Positions 47,057 through 58,838 of a stretch of DNA of 64,000 bases are shown here, piece by piece. The stretch lies in the NCBI GenBank assembly GCA_026874595.1, contig CM049320.1, forward strand, positions 22,515,714 through 22,579,713, given 5' to 3'. The notes under the pieces are model-generated. The model was not told the DNA's origin and ran no database searches. It worked only from the letters and a program-made list of their open reading frames with translations. Made by a program: the position numbers and the translations under genes. The stretch comes from Sipunculus nudus. Its lineage: Eukaryota; Annelida; Sipuncula; Golfingiida; Sipunculidae. Positions within the stretch are counted from its first letter, which is position 1. Each line of letters begins with the position of its first letter.

Positions 47057-47882
47057 CATGCCAGTTTGCCGATTCCCATTTTGCCGAAACCCAGAATACC
47101 GAGTCCAGTTTGCCGAATCCCAGAATGCCGAATCTGAACTTTTTATATAAAAATCGTCCATTAATTTGATACATATTCATGTTTTTGGAGCGTCGGGGTA
47201 TTCAGGGAATGAACACGACAAGAAGCCCTCACCCAAATTACCGCGTCTTAACAGCTACCAGTCGGCAACCCGGCTGGCAACGAGTCACGCATGATTTGTT
47301 ATAGCCCAGGTCCATGCAAACAAGCGACGGTTCATGATCTTTCCCTGGTGCTGCTGACGTAATTTCGTTTCTTTTTATAGTAATGATCGTTTTAGTTATG
47401 CATATTGTTTTTTGTATGAGGTTACTACTGTTTTTTATAGTATTAACTAACAAGACACACTTAGAACAGACAGGTCCTATGCTCCATCCTGACTTAATCT
47501 CGTCGTTTGTTAGTAAAGATCGTTTTATATTCTGCTTATTGTTTTTATTGGGTTAGTATTGTTGTTTTTCGTAATTACCGATTCACTTTAAACAGAGGTT
47601 CCTAAAAATAGTGACAGTTCATGATCGAAACTTTATAAAAAGCTTGTAGAGTAAAATAATTCAATATCATGCGGACTTCATGTTCAACTTGTAATAAAAA
47701 AAAGAAAATGCTATGACTGTTTAAACATATTTTCTTATCGTCTCTTTCTCTTTCTCTTACTCTCTCTCTCTCTTCCTCTCTCTCTCTCTCTCTCTCTCCT
47801 TTTACCATTCTCGCTTTCGTCCATTCTCTCCTTCCCTATGCATCTCTCCGTTCACTATCGTTGCTTAGCGGTAGTTAATCGT

Positions 47883-47977
<95 letters not shown>

Positions 47978-49087
47978 GCGTACGAATATTGTTCTTGATA
48001 CATTGTTTGTTCATTAGAGATCTGCTCAATTACCAAGCAAGGAATGAGGTGAAGGATGCTCCGGTTACTGTTATTACAGCATTAATTACATCAAAAGGTT
48101 ATCAAAAGGCCTTTGATCATAAACTATTTGTGTGCACGGTCTCTACACATCCGTTTGATGTGGATAGATTCCATTTAACCAAACAAGAGTAAATGATTAA
48201 TCGAAAAGTTCATAGTTCATAGTTCCATAAATAGCAAGGTCCAAAGCTTTGAAATGTGAAAATTGTTTAAAAGTTAATAAGTTTATTAAAAAAATGGACT
48301 GTTATTTTCAACAGAACAATATAAATAGGTGTTAAGGGCTGTCGCCCTGGTATATGCCGCTCAGAATCACCGTCCCTTTCCACCAGTCTCATGTGTTATG
48401 CATTATTCGGCGATTATAAAACGCACATGCATGCGAGCCCTTAAACAGACATACATCATGCGCTCAATTGAAAATTTATTTATATTGGCACATTTTAATA
48501 GCTTTTGCTAATATTATAAAACATCTCGTCATAGCCAAACGATTCCCATTTAGTCGGTCATACGGCCGATTGATTTAACCTGAGTATTAACAAGGTTCCG
48601 CTACCGTCGTTTGTTAACTGCAACGGCACTCAATTGCAAAGGAGACAAAAAAGGAACGAGATTACGATAGGAGCAACACCGTTTTTTTCCCACGGACCTG
48701 TCTGTTTTTCGTCAGTATATAGGGTTGGTTATTACGATAAACAATATTAGTGACAATACACATAAACGTTCTTTTATTGAATGTCGGCCAGTGCGGGGCG
48801 AGGCAAAAAGACTGCTTGGACGGCCATGACAAGTCATGCGTGACTTGTGGCATGGCGGGTTACCGACTGGTTTACCTGTACACACTGAAATTAGCATTCC
48901 GTCAACGTAATATTATACTGCTTTCATCGTTTTTACTCCATGAATACTACGATGCCATTAAACATGAATATATATCAAATTAACGGACGATTTCATACTA
49001 AAAAGTTAACATTCGGCAATCTGGGATTCGGCAAACTAGACTCGGTATTCTGGGATTCGGCAGAATGGGAATCGGCAGACTGGCATG
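47057..49087. mobile_element. 2.03-kb DNA transposon with repeat-built TIRs
   Basis: CATGCCAGTTTGCCGATTCC at the left matches, inverted, the sequence ending GGCAGACTGGCATG at 49087. The arms continue inward for about 140 bp at good similarity (through ATCGTCCATTAATTTGATA and TATTCATGTTT) and then, after a gap, for a further block containing ACCAGTCGGCAACC and GAGTCACGCATGA. The outer ~80 bp of each arm are five tandem copies of a ~14-bp motif, TTGCCGAATCCCAG. The interior is non-coding, with CT and TA arrays. No target-site duplication could be fixed. Superfamily unknown. Confidence 0.75.
47886..47975. repeat. (CT)n then (TA)n microsatellite
   Basis: Compound array of about 38 bp CT followed by about 52 bp TA. 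Confidence 0.95.
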
Positions 49088-49289
49088 TAACCCATCCTCT
49101 TTTGGACTCTTGATGTCTTTCATGCTTGATAAGCAACCATAATTATGACATGTGGAGAAAATCTTGAGGGCACATGAAAACTTAAACAAATCCACTATAG
49201 CATGTGAAGATATGGAGGCGAACATAAAAAATAAAACACATTGAGAAATTGGACCCATGTCTGAATTTTTTTTAGCTGGAGAAAATTGT

Positions 49290-49905
49290 TTTTCAGATAG
49301 ACAGTCCAAAACCAATCCAAACCAAGGTAGGCATGAGAGCAAACACTGGCCTAAATTCGAATGAAATTGGATAATATTTAGGAAAGTTATCGCACGAAAA
49401 CGAAAACCTGACAGGCGGACACACAGAGTGACAGACAGACAGACAAAAGCTAGCCACTTCAAACCCAATCAAAACCAAGGTAAGCATGACAGCAATCACT
49501 GACCCAAATTTGAATGACATCGGATAATATTAAGGAAAGTTATCCTACGGAAACGAAAAACTTGACGGACGGACAGACAGAGTAACAGACAGACAGACAG
49601 AAGCCAGACACTCCAAACCAATCCGTGCCAAGATAAACACGAGAACAATCACTGACCAAAAGTTGTATGATATCGGATAATATTAAGGAAAGTTATCCCA
49701 CGGAAACGAAAAACTTGACGGACGGACAGACAGAGTAACAGACAGACAGACAGAAGCCAGACACTCCAAACCAATCCGTGCCAAGATAAACACGAGAACA
49801 ATCACTGACCAAAAGTTGTATGATATCGGATAAAATTTAGGAAAGTTATCACACGGAAACGAAAACCTGACGGACTGACAGAGAGACGGACAGACAGACA
49901 AACCA
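49290..49905. repeat. 153-bp tandem repeat, four units
   Basis: CTTGACGGACGG-type starts at 49407, 49561, 49713 and 49866 (period 152-154). Each unit contains an AGTAACAGACAGACAGACAG block, a CCAAACCAATCC block, GAGAACAATCACTGACC and GGAAAGTTATCC. Units 2 and 3 are nearly identical. The minus-strand open frames here follow the repeat and are not genes. Confidence 0.92.
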
Positions 49906-49963
49906 AATATATATCCCCTGCTTCAATGTCCCCCGCATCCCCAGAGGGTGGTAAGGTGTCCTC

Positions 49964-50753
49964 CCGCTGAGACGAAGTCCGTTGAGACGAACCAGAAAAT
50001 CGACGACCCGTTGAGACGACAGGGGCTTCAGACGAATGGCTTTATATAGTGAAACCCCCAGCCCAGTGGTGTCCCGGTACTGGCGCTAACTAATTTGAGT
50101 CGTCCAAACGGAACAACTTTCAAACTTGATTTACATTAAAAATTACACATATATTTGTTTAAATTTTCTAAAAAATAATTCTACTTGTTTGATTTTAACT
50201 TTTGTTGACACTATTCGGCATATAACTCAACACAGAAAGCCTTAGAATGACGCCTGTCCAGTATGTTAAAAAAGATTACTCATTCCTATATTTTTATTTA
50301 TTTATCTGTGTGCGTTTTCCAATGAAAAGGCATAAGAAAACTAAATGGGCGCGTCAGATGAAAATCACATTAGCAGGAAAAAATTAAATCATGGAAAACA
50401 AGTTTAACGGCGCAATTTTTGGCCGTTTCGGACATTTCTTCGACATGGGAGGCATCTGCGGTATTCCGTATTCCACGTGTTTCCCCATGTATATGAAGCG
50501 AAAAAGGGTGAAATTGTAATTATAATATTATTCTTATTTATTTTGACATATTTATATGTTTATTTGAAACTATAATTTGAATTTATTTGGGTCACTGATA
50601 CTGAGCAAAATACCTGGATCAGCTCATCCGGAACAAAGCCGAAACGAACACCCGCCATGACTAGGAAACCCGTTCAACAAGTGACAAAGCGATTACGGGT
50701 TGATCATTAGTCACAGCTCACTGATGCTTAGATAACAATACATGTATAATTAT

Positions 50754-50758
<5 letters not shown>
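49964..50758 (+). repeat. MULE left terminal inverted repeat
   Basis: Begins CCGCTGAGACGAAGTCC. The outer 75 bp hold three copies of a TGAGACGA motif (about 49968, 49984 and 50010), possible transposase-binding subrepeats. Confidence 0.88.
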
Positions 50759-50791
<33 letters not shown>

Positions 50792-51290
50792 TGATTGATT
50801 GATTGATTTATTGAAATGAATATTTGTGAGAAAGACTCGATTTACTGAGTTATTGATTGAATGATGGGGAGAAAGATAAATTGATAGAGCGAAAAGGAAG
50901 ACCCATCATGGAGAAAGAAGAGAGATTCTCAGAGGAAAAAAGATTGAGAGAAAGAGAGGGTGTTTTAGTGTGTGTATGAGAGAGAGAATGAATGAATGAT
51001 TGGTAGGAAGAAAGAGAGACTGAGGGAAAGAGAGAGAGAGGTGACAGAGAATAACAGATAGTGTGTGAGTGAGAGAGATTAATGGAGAGGGAGAGAAGGA
51101 ATATTTGAGAGAAAGACGTGATTGACAGAAAGAGAGACAGAGAGAGAGAGTGAGAGAATATGTTAGAGAATGACTGAGAGAAAGAGGGGTTGGGGGGGGG
51201 GGGAGGTAGAGACATAGTGAAGAAAGAAATGATTGACTAAATAATAGATTGATTGATTGAGAGACAGAGAGAATGAATACATTAATGAAT
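50759..51290. repeat. GA-rich low-complexity arm of the MULE
   Basis: Degenerate GAGAGA array with GATTGATT and GAATGAATG subrepeats. The minus-strand open frame across it is low-complexity Ser-Leu. Confidence 0.8.
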
Positions 51291-51729
51291 AAGAGATTAT
51301 CGTGTCGTAATTATTGTTATTGTGTACATGCTTTAGAAAATGGATTATAATTTATAAAAAAATGAGGAAAACGAGAACACAACGAGTGAATGAATAATTA
51401 TTTACTGCATTCATTAATTCTATGTATATACTGGATTGCAGCATACAGGCCTACTAAAGTCGGGACTAGAGGGACTGCAGGAACAAAACATCAGAACACG
51501 AAGTATACATACAACCAAATATCAACAGCTAAGAGTAAACATTAAAACTATACAAGTGAACATCTATTTTAAGACATCCCTTCTCCTCAAATCTGCAGAA
51601 ACAACCTTGAATTTACAAACCCTAGTCATACATATATATAGTAATAACCCAGTCTTCAACAGTCATGCATTGAGAAGTTCCACTCTTCTAAAAACGTTGG
51701 ACTGCATGCCTGATGGATGTTAGGAAGTC

Positions 51730-52719
51730 AAACAAAGTCATGTCTCTTTCCCGAAAGCTGGTGGTCAGACGTTGGACGCGGTCATCCAGTTCCCTGTAAG
51801 ATATCTTTTGGTGCTTCGGAGCACCTCCCAGCCGTGCTCATGTTACTGTAAGTTCAGTGTTGTCTTGTTCTTTCAGAAGGTGTTGTGCCAGCACAAATAC
51901 GTTAGGATGCACCTGACGAAGTCCCTATTCAATCGACTGTGCCAGCCTTTTATTCTGTTATTAGTACGAACTGTCTCTTTGAAGACGCACCACATCGGAA
52001 CCGGGAAAGCCCGTTATCCAAATATCTTCAAAATATGTTCTCTGGCGATATCCTTCAATTGTCCGAATGCTGGCCTGATGGCAATGCCCGGCAAAAAAGC
52101 TACAGCCATCAGCATCTAAATAGTGCTTGCACATTCAGGATTCTGCCGATTATCCCGCACAAGTCCGAGCTGCTGAACGTGCTTCCAGATGGCCTGGCAC
52201 AAATGAAAGTAACACCCTTTGTGCTTTGTTCTTCGAAAATGGTGTCTCACTGCACCAATAAGTCCACTTTCGTGATCTTACATTATTCTTTCAGGATCCC
52301 ATGTTAAATCTCTGGCTGCCATGGCGCGTTTCACAATGCCAAAGAGCTCATGTTATGTTTCACGAGACTTGTCCGGCAGTAAGGCATAAACAAGTGGAAC
52401 AACGTTTTCCTTATACACACCATGTATTGTATACAGTTGTGCGTAGATGAGAGGTCTTGATTTAAATGTCCCGTCCATGAACACCCATGAACACTTGTCC
52501 TAGAAGAGCGCACCACCGATACGTCTGCCGCATTTGGAGAGTCAAATCAGAACGGAAGCAGGTAAACCGTGGTCTAGAAAAAACCCTGAAGAACAGGACG
52601 TCTGGAGAATCTCCTACTGTAGTATGCACCCGGGCTGGGCAGCGAGCTTCTACACACCGCCAGTACTGTTTCGTCCCATTGGACACAAGTTTGTCCTTCT
52701 TGTGTTAATTAACTATGAT
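51730..52719 (-). pseudogene. Decayed MULE transposase with FLYWCH zinc finger
   Basis: On the minus strand, a FLYWCH-type zinc finger piece reads NGTKQYWRCVEARCPARVHT (about 52610-52690). After a shortened linker, the transposase core reads FMDGTFKSRP, then LYTIHGVYKENVVPLVYALL and PDKSRET. Further on it keeps KHKGCYFHLCQAIWKHV (about 52175-52220). DGTF carries the first catalytic Asp and the GCYFH block is conserved in MULEs. The frame from DGTF to about 52110 is continuous except for three in-frame stops. Beyond that, to about 51730, similarity fades with further stops. The histidine part of the zinc finger is not visible. The gene cannot work as it stands, so it would need transposase from another copy to move. 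Confidence 0.85.
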
Positions 52720-52778
52720 TGAAATCACATAAATCTAAGAATTTGCTTTAACTAATACACAACAATATATCTTGGTTT

Positions 52779-52780
<2 letters not shown>

Positions 52781-52830
<50 letters not shown>

Positions 52831-52831
52831 T
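52781..52831. repeat. (TA)n then (TATG)n microsatellite
   Basis: Compound TA and TATG array inside the MULE. Confidence 0.93.
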
Positions 52832-53168
52832 GTGTCTTTCAAAGCTTTCTTATATAATAATCAGGAGCGGACAATATTATACTAAATGGTTCGATATATT
52901 GAGAGGGGAGGGAAATTGTATATAGGCACATAAAATAATGTAATCTTTTTTTTCACAATCTCATTCTCTCTCGCTCTCTCTCCCTAATTATTTGTCTGTT
53001 ACTCTATCAATCTCTTCTCTCTTTCAACCACTCTCTCTCCCTCTGAAAATTTCTCATTCATTCATTCATTCATTCTCTCCCGTACTCTCTATCTCTGCTT
53101 CTCTCGATCATTTTCTCTCTGAGAATCGTTCTTCCTCCTCTCTGTCTTCCTATTTCTCTCTATAAATT

Positions 53169-53191
53169 TCTCTCTCTCTCTCTCTCTCTCT

Positions 53192-53248
<57 letters not shown>
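53169..53248. repeat. (CT)n microsatellite
   Basis: About 80 bp CT-rich array in the right arm of the MULE. A second array lies at 53478-53534. Confidence 0.95.
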
Positions 53249-53250
<2 letters not shown>

Positions 53251-53469
53251 AGTCTCTCTTTCTACACATAAATCACTCAATCAATCACTCATTCTCTCAA
53301 ATATTCCTTCTCTCCCTCTCTCTCTAAGAGACGACCTTTCTATCATTCATTCATTCTCTCTCTCTCTCTGAAATTTCTCTTTTATTCATTCATTCATTCA
53401 TTCTCTCTCATGCTCTCTGTCTCTCGATCATATCTTCCTGAGAATCGCTCCTCCTCCTCTCTGGGTCTT

Positions 53470-53531
<62 letters not shown>

Positions 53532-53536
<5 letters not shown>

Positions 53537-54326
53537 ATAATTATACATGTATTGTTATCTAAGCATCAGTGAGCTGTGACTAATGATCAACCCGTAATCG
53601 CTTTGTCACTTGTTGAACGGGTTTCCTAGTCATGGCGGGTGTTCGTTTCGGCTTTGTTCCGGATGAGCTGATCCAGGTATTTTGCTCAGTATCAGTGACC
53701 CAAATAAATTCAAATTATAGTTTCAAATAAACATATAAATATGTCAAAATAAATAAGAATAATATTATAATTACAATTTCACCCTTTTTCGCTTCATATA
53801 CATGGGGAAACACGTGGAATACGGAATACCGCAGATGCCTCCCATGTCGAAGAAATGTCCGAAACGGCCAAAAATTGCGCCGTTAAACTTGTTTTCCATG
53901 ATTTATTTTTTTCCTGCTAATATGATTTTCATCTGACGCGCCCATTTAGTTTTCTTATGCCTTTTCATTGGAAAACGCACACAGATAAATAAATAAAAAT
54001 ATAGGAATGAGTAATCTTTTTTAACATACTGGACAGGCGTCATTCTAAGGCTTTCTGTGTTGAGTTATATGCCGAATAGTGTCAACAAAAGTTAAAATCA
54101 AACAAGTAGAATTATTTTTTAGAAAAATTAAACAAATATATGTGTAATTTTTAATGTAAATCAAGTTTGAAAGTTGTTCCGTTTGGACGACTCAAATTAG
54201 TTAGCGCCAGTACCGGGACACCACTGGGCTGGGGGTTTCACTATATAAAGCCATTCGTCTGAAGCCCCTGTCGTCTCAACGGGTCGTCGATTTTCTGGTT
54301 CGTCTCAACGGACTTCGTCTCAGCGG
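53532..54326 (-). repeat. MULE right terminal inverted repeat
   Basis: Reverse complement of 49964-50758, the same length (795 bp) and about 99% identical by eye. It ends TCGTCTCAGCGG. Confidence 0.88.
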
Positions 54327-54784
54327 AGCGGAACCTCCCCAGAGCGGGGGACAAAAAGTGGTCAGCCACCTTATGCAAGAGGGCCAGAAATGCCTTAAAG
54401 CCATACGCTGAGAATTGCATCTTCAATAATAAAATTGGTAGTTCAATTTCCCAGGCCTATTAAAGGACGTGGCTGGTCTTTTAATTCCCGTTCGTGTGTG
54501 TGTATTTGTTCACAACCTAAATCACGCAGTCGTTAACAGAATCCCATGAAATTTTCGGACACCTCATGTATGGGCAAATAAAGAACCGAGACGATTTTGT
54601 TGTGGTTCTTGGTCTCAACCGAGGAAGTATTTCCAGGAATATGTACACATGTGTGGTCACAAAATGAACCTTAGAATAGGGGCAGCATAAGTGAATGCAA
54701 ACCAGCCTCGTGCGCCACGCAGATGGCAACTTCAGGTCATGGTCGAGCGCCTAATTCTTCGGTGTGAGGATTTTCAGTGTTTAT
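54327..54784. other. Unannotated spacer between MULE and hAT
   Basis: A block near 54505-54545 resembles sequence near 20680-20730 (GTGTGT.TTTGTTCACAACATAA, then CATGAAAT). It may be another dispersed repeat. Nothing else is supportable. Confidence 0.4.
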
Positions 54785-55540
54785 AATAATAGCAGACATT
54801 GGGTATTCGTATTCAATATTCGTATTCATTGTATTCGAATACAGATATCTTAAGTATTCGTATTCGTATTCAAATACATTTGTAAAAAGTACAAAAGTAT
54901 TTGTATTGGTATTAAAATACATTGCAGAAGTTTTCACATTCATGAATACTTTTTATGAATACATGCAGTATATATACATTAATGTTGTTTACCTATTTTC
55001 CGTTATCCATTTGGAAAAATGTGCCATTATTTCAATAGTGTCTAATTTGGACCCACTGCATACTAAAAGTCTTATTTACACATTTTGACATTTTATACTT
55101 TATTCATATTAAAATTATATAATGTGTTTATTCTGTCATGTGTATGTACAATTAAGACATTGTAATATAACAAATCTTGTTGAACATATCTACTGAAGCT
55201 TGAAGTGTGGTTACTGTTCACCCTAACGTCTAAGCAAATCATTATCTGAGGAATTCATGCATTAACAATCTTAGCCGTTCAGGCTTGTATAGTGTGAGTA
55301 GGTAGGCTGTCAGTGCTATTAATTAATTAAGTCTAAGCAGTTCAGGTGAACTAATCTACGTGTTATTTCCGGACTACCCCTATATATTCTCTGACATGTG
55401 TCAGAGACATAATTTCCGTTTCTAATGCACACTATGGTCTGCTGTCTGTCAAATATATTGTAGAACGGTAATCAGTATGGCATCACCTGCCAAGATGTCA
55501 GTGATTTTATGATCATTTTGACCTGCAAGATTGTACCAAA

Positions 55541-55580
55541 GTACAGTGGAACCCTGCCTTGCGACCACCCCACAGTTGCG
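55541..55580 (+). repeat. Pogo-like terminus inside the hAT element
   Basis: TACAGTGGAACCCTGCCTTG followed by CGACC resembles pogo/Tc1-type ends after a TA. The opposite end was not found, so this may be a fragment or chance. Confidence 0.3.
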
Positions 55581-55689
55581 TCGCAATAATGACCAGTTCT
55601 GTTGGTCCCATTTTTTTTTAGTTTATTTATGTTAATAGATTACTCAAAATTACAACCATCCCCTGAATTCCGAATTACGACCAGATTTA

Positions 55690-57658
55690 TCTCTTTTGAT
55701 TTTGTATCAAGAGAGTATATCGCAAAGGTAAGATTGAATATATAATCTAGTACGGAACAAATAAATATATTTTCGAAACCATAATTATGAGCAGAAGTAG
55801 GGAGGAACATAACAAACTATTTCGAAGAACTGGTAAGGTTTTGCGCCGTAGGTGAGAATATGTTTTCTGTTTAAATGTAAATTCATTATAATATTCATAC
55901 CATATACCAACAATATATCATTCCTAATAAAATATTCGCAGATGAATTACTTTTTGTTCAAGAACAATGCAGAAGTTAAAAATTAAAAAGTTTGATGAAA
56001 ACATGTGAATACAATAGTGGTCAGAAGGGGAGGAATGTACTGCCATTTGGCCTTCAACTTGTCGATCGAAAGAACAAGACAAAGGGCGTGCCGCTTACGT
56101 CAAAGATAAGCGACAAAATACCAAAGTCATTAATCAAAGACTTTCATTTATCGATAAGACACAAGCAAACTATCGACGACCAGAGGGTCATGCCTTGCCC
56201 CCCCCCCCCCCCCCCCCGCCCCGCATTAAGTACTCCCCGTCCTCCCGGAATTTCACTTAGTCTAATAATGATTAATTTTTGTTAAACACAATAATGAAAT
56301 TCCTGTCATAGGTATCCGTAGATTTGGGATTTAATTCAAAATAAAGCATTGCATATGCAGTAATAAATGTTTTGTTTAATGATTACTCTAGATTTCAATC
56401 AGTTGGATCCTGCAATTATGATACTTGTCTTCTTTCTTCATTTGTACTATTGGTATTTCTTAAAACATACGAGGTTTTATATGCTCTCTCAAGAACAAAT
56501 GTTGAGAGATTTGAGGACAATTGAAATTTGTGTCACAACTATATAATTGCTTACTAATGCATACAAAAACGAGACCTTCCTAGGATGAAGTTGACCGAGC
56601 TATTATGGACTACCGCGAAATCTCGCACGTCCTCGTTTGGCTGATTATGGTACAAGATTTGATAAGTCTTGCAACTTTTCGACTTTAATCGAATTAAATT
56701 CTACTTAATATAAAAAAACTGACCTCTATAGCGTTAAAATTGACAGAACAAAAAACAAATAAAACTCCAAACTCCACCCGAGGTTCAATTAAAAATAAAT
56801 CATAAGCGGAAATCGCCCAACTAGAATAACAATAACACCATTTATTTCATTTATACATTTATAAGTTTTCTCTTATAATAGACGCCTGCGTAGGACGACC
56901 AGACACGTGATAATTAAATAAAGGCTAATGTAAACTACTCTTTTTTTTTTTTTTGGAGGTAACCGCCTGAATTATATTTCTAGCTTCACTCTATGTACAT
57001 CTGCAGAATTCCATTCCAGTTTATTTGTCATTCTGAAGGCCTAATGAGATAAAAATCATACGATGGTCGGAAACCTTTACACATTATATGGTAACAGTTA
57101 TGCTTGCTAATCTCTTGTGCAGCCATATTCACTGCAAGATATGCAAAATGTGTAAAGTAATACTTGTTATAAGAAGACCTGCAGCCTAATTAAACAGTTT
57201 AACTTGGAGACCATGTTATATATAGATATTAACCCCTGATTATACAAAAAAAACAGGATATTAATTGAATATTATCCGCATCTAGCATGCTGAGTTTGCT
57301 CTTTGGCAGACCTAATGGGATGACATTCTTGTATGTCGCCGGATATGGTCACCAGATATAATCATACGTCATTACTTGATCTTGGATGAATGTCATTCCA
57401 CTATATTTTGACAGGGGCCTTAGTACAGGGGGGGGGGGTTATATTCCCCCCCCCCCACTTCTTAGCAAGGGGTTTAGTGAATGTTATAATCCCCCCTGAC
57501 ATTTAGAGAATGATATTTATACATTTCAAATGAATATATATTAATAATAAGATTCATAGACTGATTCCATTTTTGAGTTTTTACTATGAAATATTTTACA
57601 TCTGAAAAGGTTTAAACCAAACATGTACTTTATTCTTGCACAGACAGTAAAAAGGTAG

Positions 57659-57703
<45 letters not shown>

Positions 57704-58338
57704 ATGTGTGTTTTTATATATTTATAATTATTTAATGTTGTCCCAACCCCTCCAAAACTTTCACCCCCCTTTACAAGTCATCCCCACCCAAACCTTGAAG
57801 ATAAATTGACGCGACTGAATTTGATATTTTTTACTCAGGGAGATTGCTAGTTGTATTGAGATATGTTATTCTCTGCAGGAGTGCGTATTGGAATGATCGT
57901 AATAGAGTAGATTCGTGTATTATGTGTTAAAACATTGAAAATGACATGCGGCCTTTTTAGTCCGGGAGCCTAGTTGACAAAAGTGCTCTGAAAACTTAGT
58001 TTAGCGCCCTAAATTATTACCGATTTCAAGGTTATTTAAAAAAACATATAGGTATTAGGATGTTTATTTAATGCAGTCTGCTCGGTGTCTGCTCTTGCAA
58101 AAGGTGTCATGTCAAGCGTCAAAATGAGCCTCTAGGGGAAAAAGTCAGAATTATCGTTGAACTGACGTATGAACACCTTTAAGCCAATAAGTCCGAAGAG
58201 ATATAGACATGGGCACCGGTGTCCTTCTATGTCCCACTGTACATGGCAAGAGCTTGGTACAGTTTGCTTAAACGTATATATGACTTCAGGCTAGGTTTAG
58301 AACTAAAGTAACAATCTGCCGTCTCAACGAGTCATGCA
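55690..58338 (-). repeat. Inverted segmental duplication, copy B (hAT cargo)
   Basis: Reverse-complement counterpart of 39704-43915 minus its 1.75-kb insertion. Homology stops on both sides well inside the hAT ends. Both copies keep a short open stretch (KNKTKGVP, SDKIP and HKQTID blocks; B near 56065-56180, A on the minus strand near 43430-43560), which might derive from an exon. Confidence 0.85.
56199..56217 (+). repeat. Poly-C tract
   Basis: C run in copy B. Copy A has one at the equivalent point on the same strand sense (43314-43328). Confidence 0.9.
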
Positions 58339-58454
58339 CGAGTAGAAGTTACTAAAGGCATTTACGGTATAGATAAGTTGACTCCTCCATTAGGTTTGTG
58401 TGTTTTTTTTTTTTTTGTATTTTTGCAATCAAGTGCTGTATCTTTGATATTTAG

Positions 58455-58458
<4 letters not shown>

Positions 58459-58495
<37 letters not shown>
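58459..58495. repeat. (TA)n microsatellite
   Basis: TA array within the 3' part of the hAT element. Confidence 0.93.
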
Positions 58496-58838
58496 TGTGC
58501 TGTGCTACACAGATTTCAACTACTGAAATGCCACATCGTATCTCCTAAAACACTTGCATGAATATTTTGAATTTTGGACTAAAATACAATTTGCAAGTGT
58601 GTATACATGATGATTGCAGTTAATTGTATTAAACAAGAATGATACTTCATGGTATCTTTAAGTTTCAGTAAATTGTATTCATATTGATTTTCATGAATAC
58701 ATTAGTATTTATATTCGTATTCGAATACATTTCTGTTTTGGAGTATTTGTATCCGTATTCTTATTCCTGTACCCCTGCTGTATTCGTATTTGTATTCGAA
58801 TACATTTCTCCTGTATTTGACCCATGTCTGAATAATAG

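Larger units (their letters stand above)
49964..54326. mobile_element. Mutator-like (MULE) transposon, 4.36 kb
   Basis: Bounded by terminal inverted repeats of about 795 bp each (49964-50758 and 53532-54326) with only a few differences by eye. Inward of these, GA/CT-rich arms with shared GAGAGAAGGAATATTTGAGAG blocks extend the inverted symmetry loosely to about 51290 and 52930. The loop holds a decayed FLYWCH/MULE transposase on the minus strand. Long TIRs plus this transposase identify a MULE. A matching 8-10-bp target-site duplication was not found at the predicted edges. Confidence 0.85.
54793..58830. mobile_element. hAT-type DNA transposon with 8-bp target-site duplication
   Basis: The ends read CAGACATTGGGTATTCG (left) and, inverted, CAGACATGGGTCAAATAC (right). 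An exact direct 8-bp duplication, AATAATAG, flanks them at 54785-54792 and 58831-58838. Eight-bp duplications with CAG-type ends are the hallmark of hAT elements. Both subterminal regions carry repeated TATTCGTATTCGAATAC motifs. No hAT transposase is recognisable, so it is non-autonomous. Most of the interior (55690-58338) is a segment also present, inverted and diverged, at 39704-43915. Confidence 0.85.

Noticed and set aside
50850-51215. 121-codon Ser/Leu-rich open frame on the minus strand
   Set aside because: It is a translation of the GA-rich arm of the MULE.
51772-52307. Plus-strand open frames of 115 and 122 codons
   Set aside because: They are antisense to the decayed MULE transposase, which explains the conserved sequence.
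53089-53280. Arg-Glu repeat open frame
   Set aside because: Translation of a CT microsatellite read on the minus strand.
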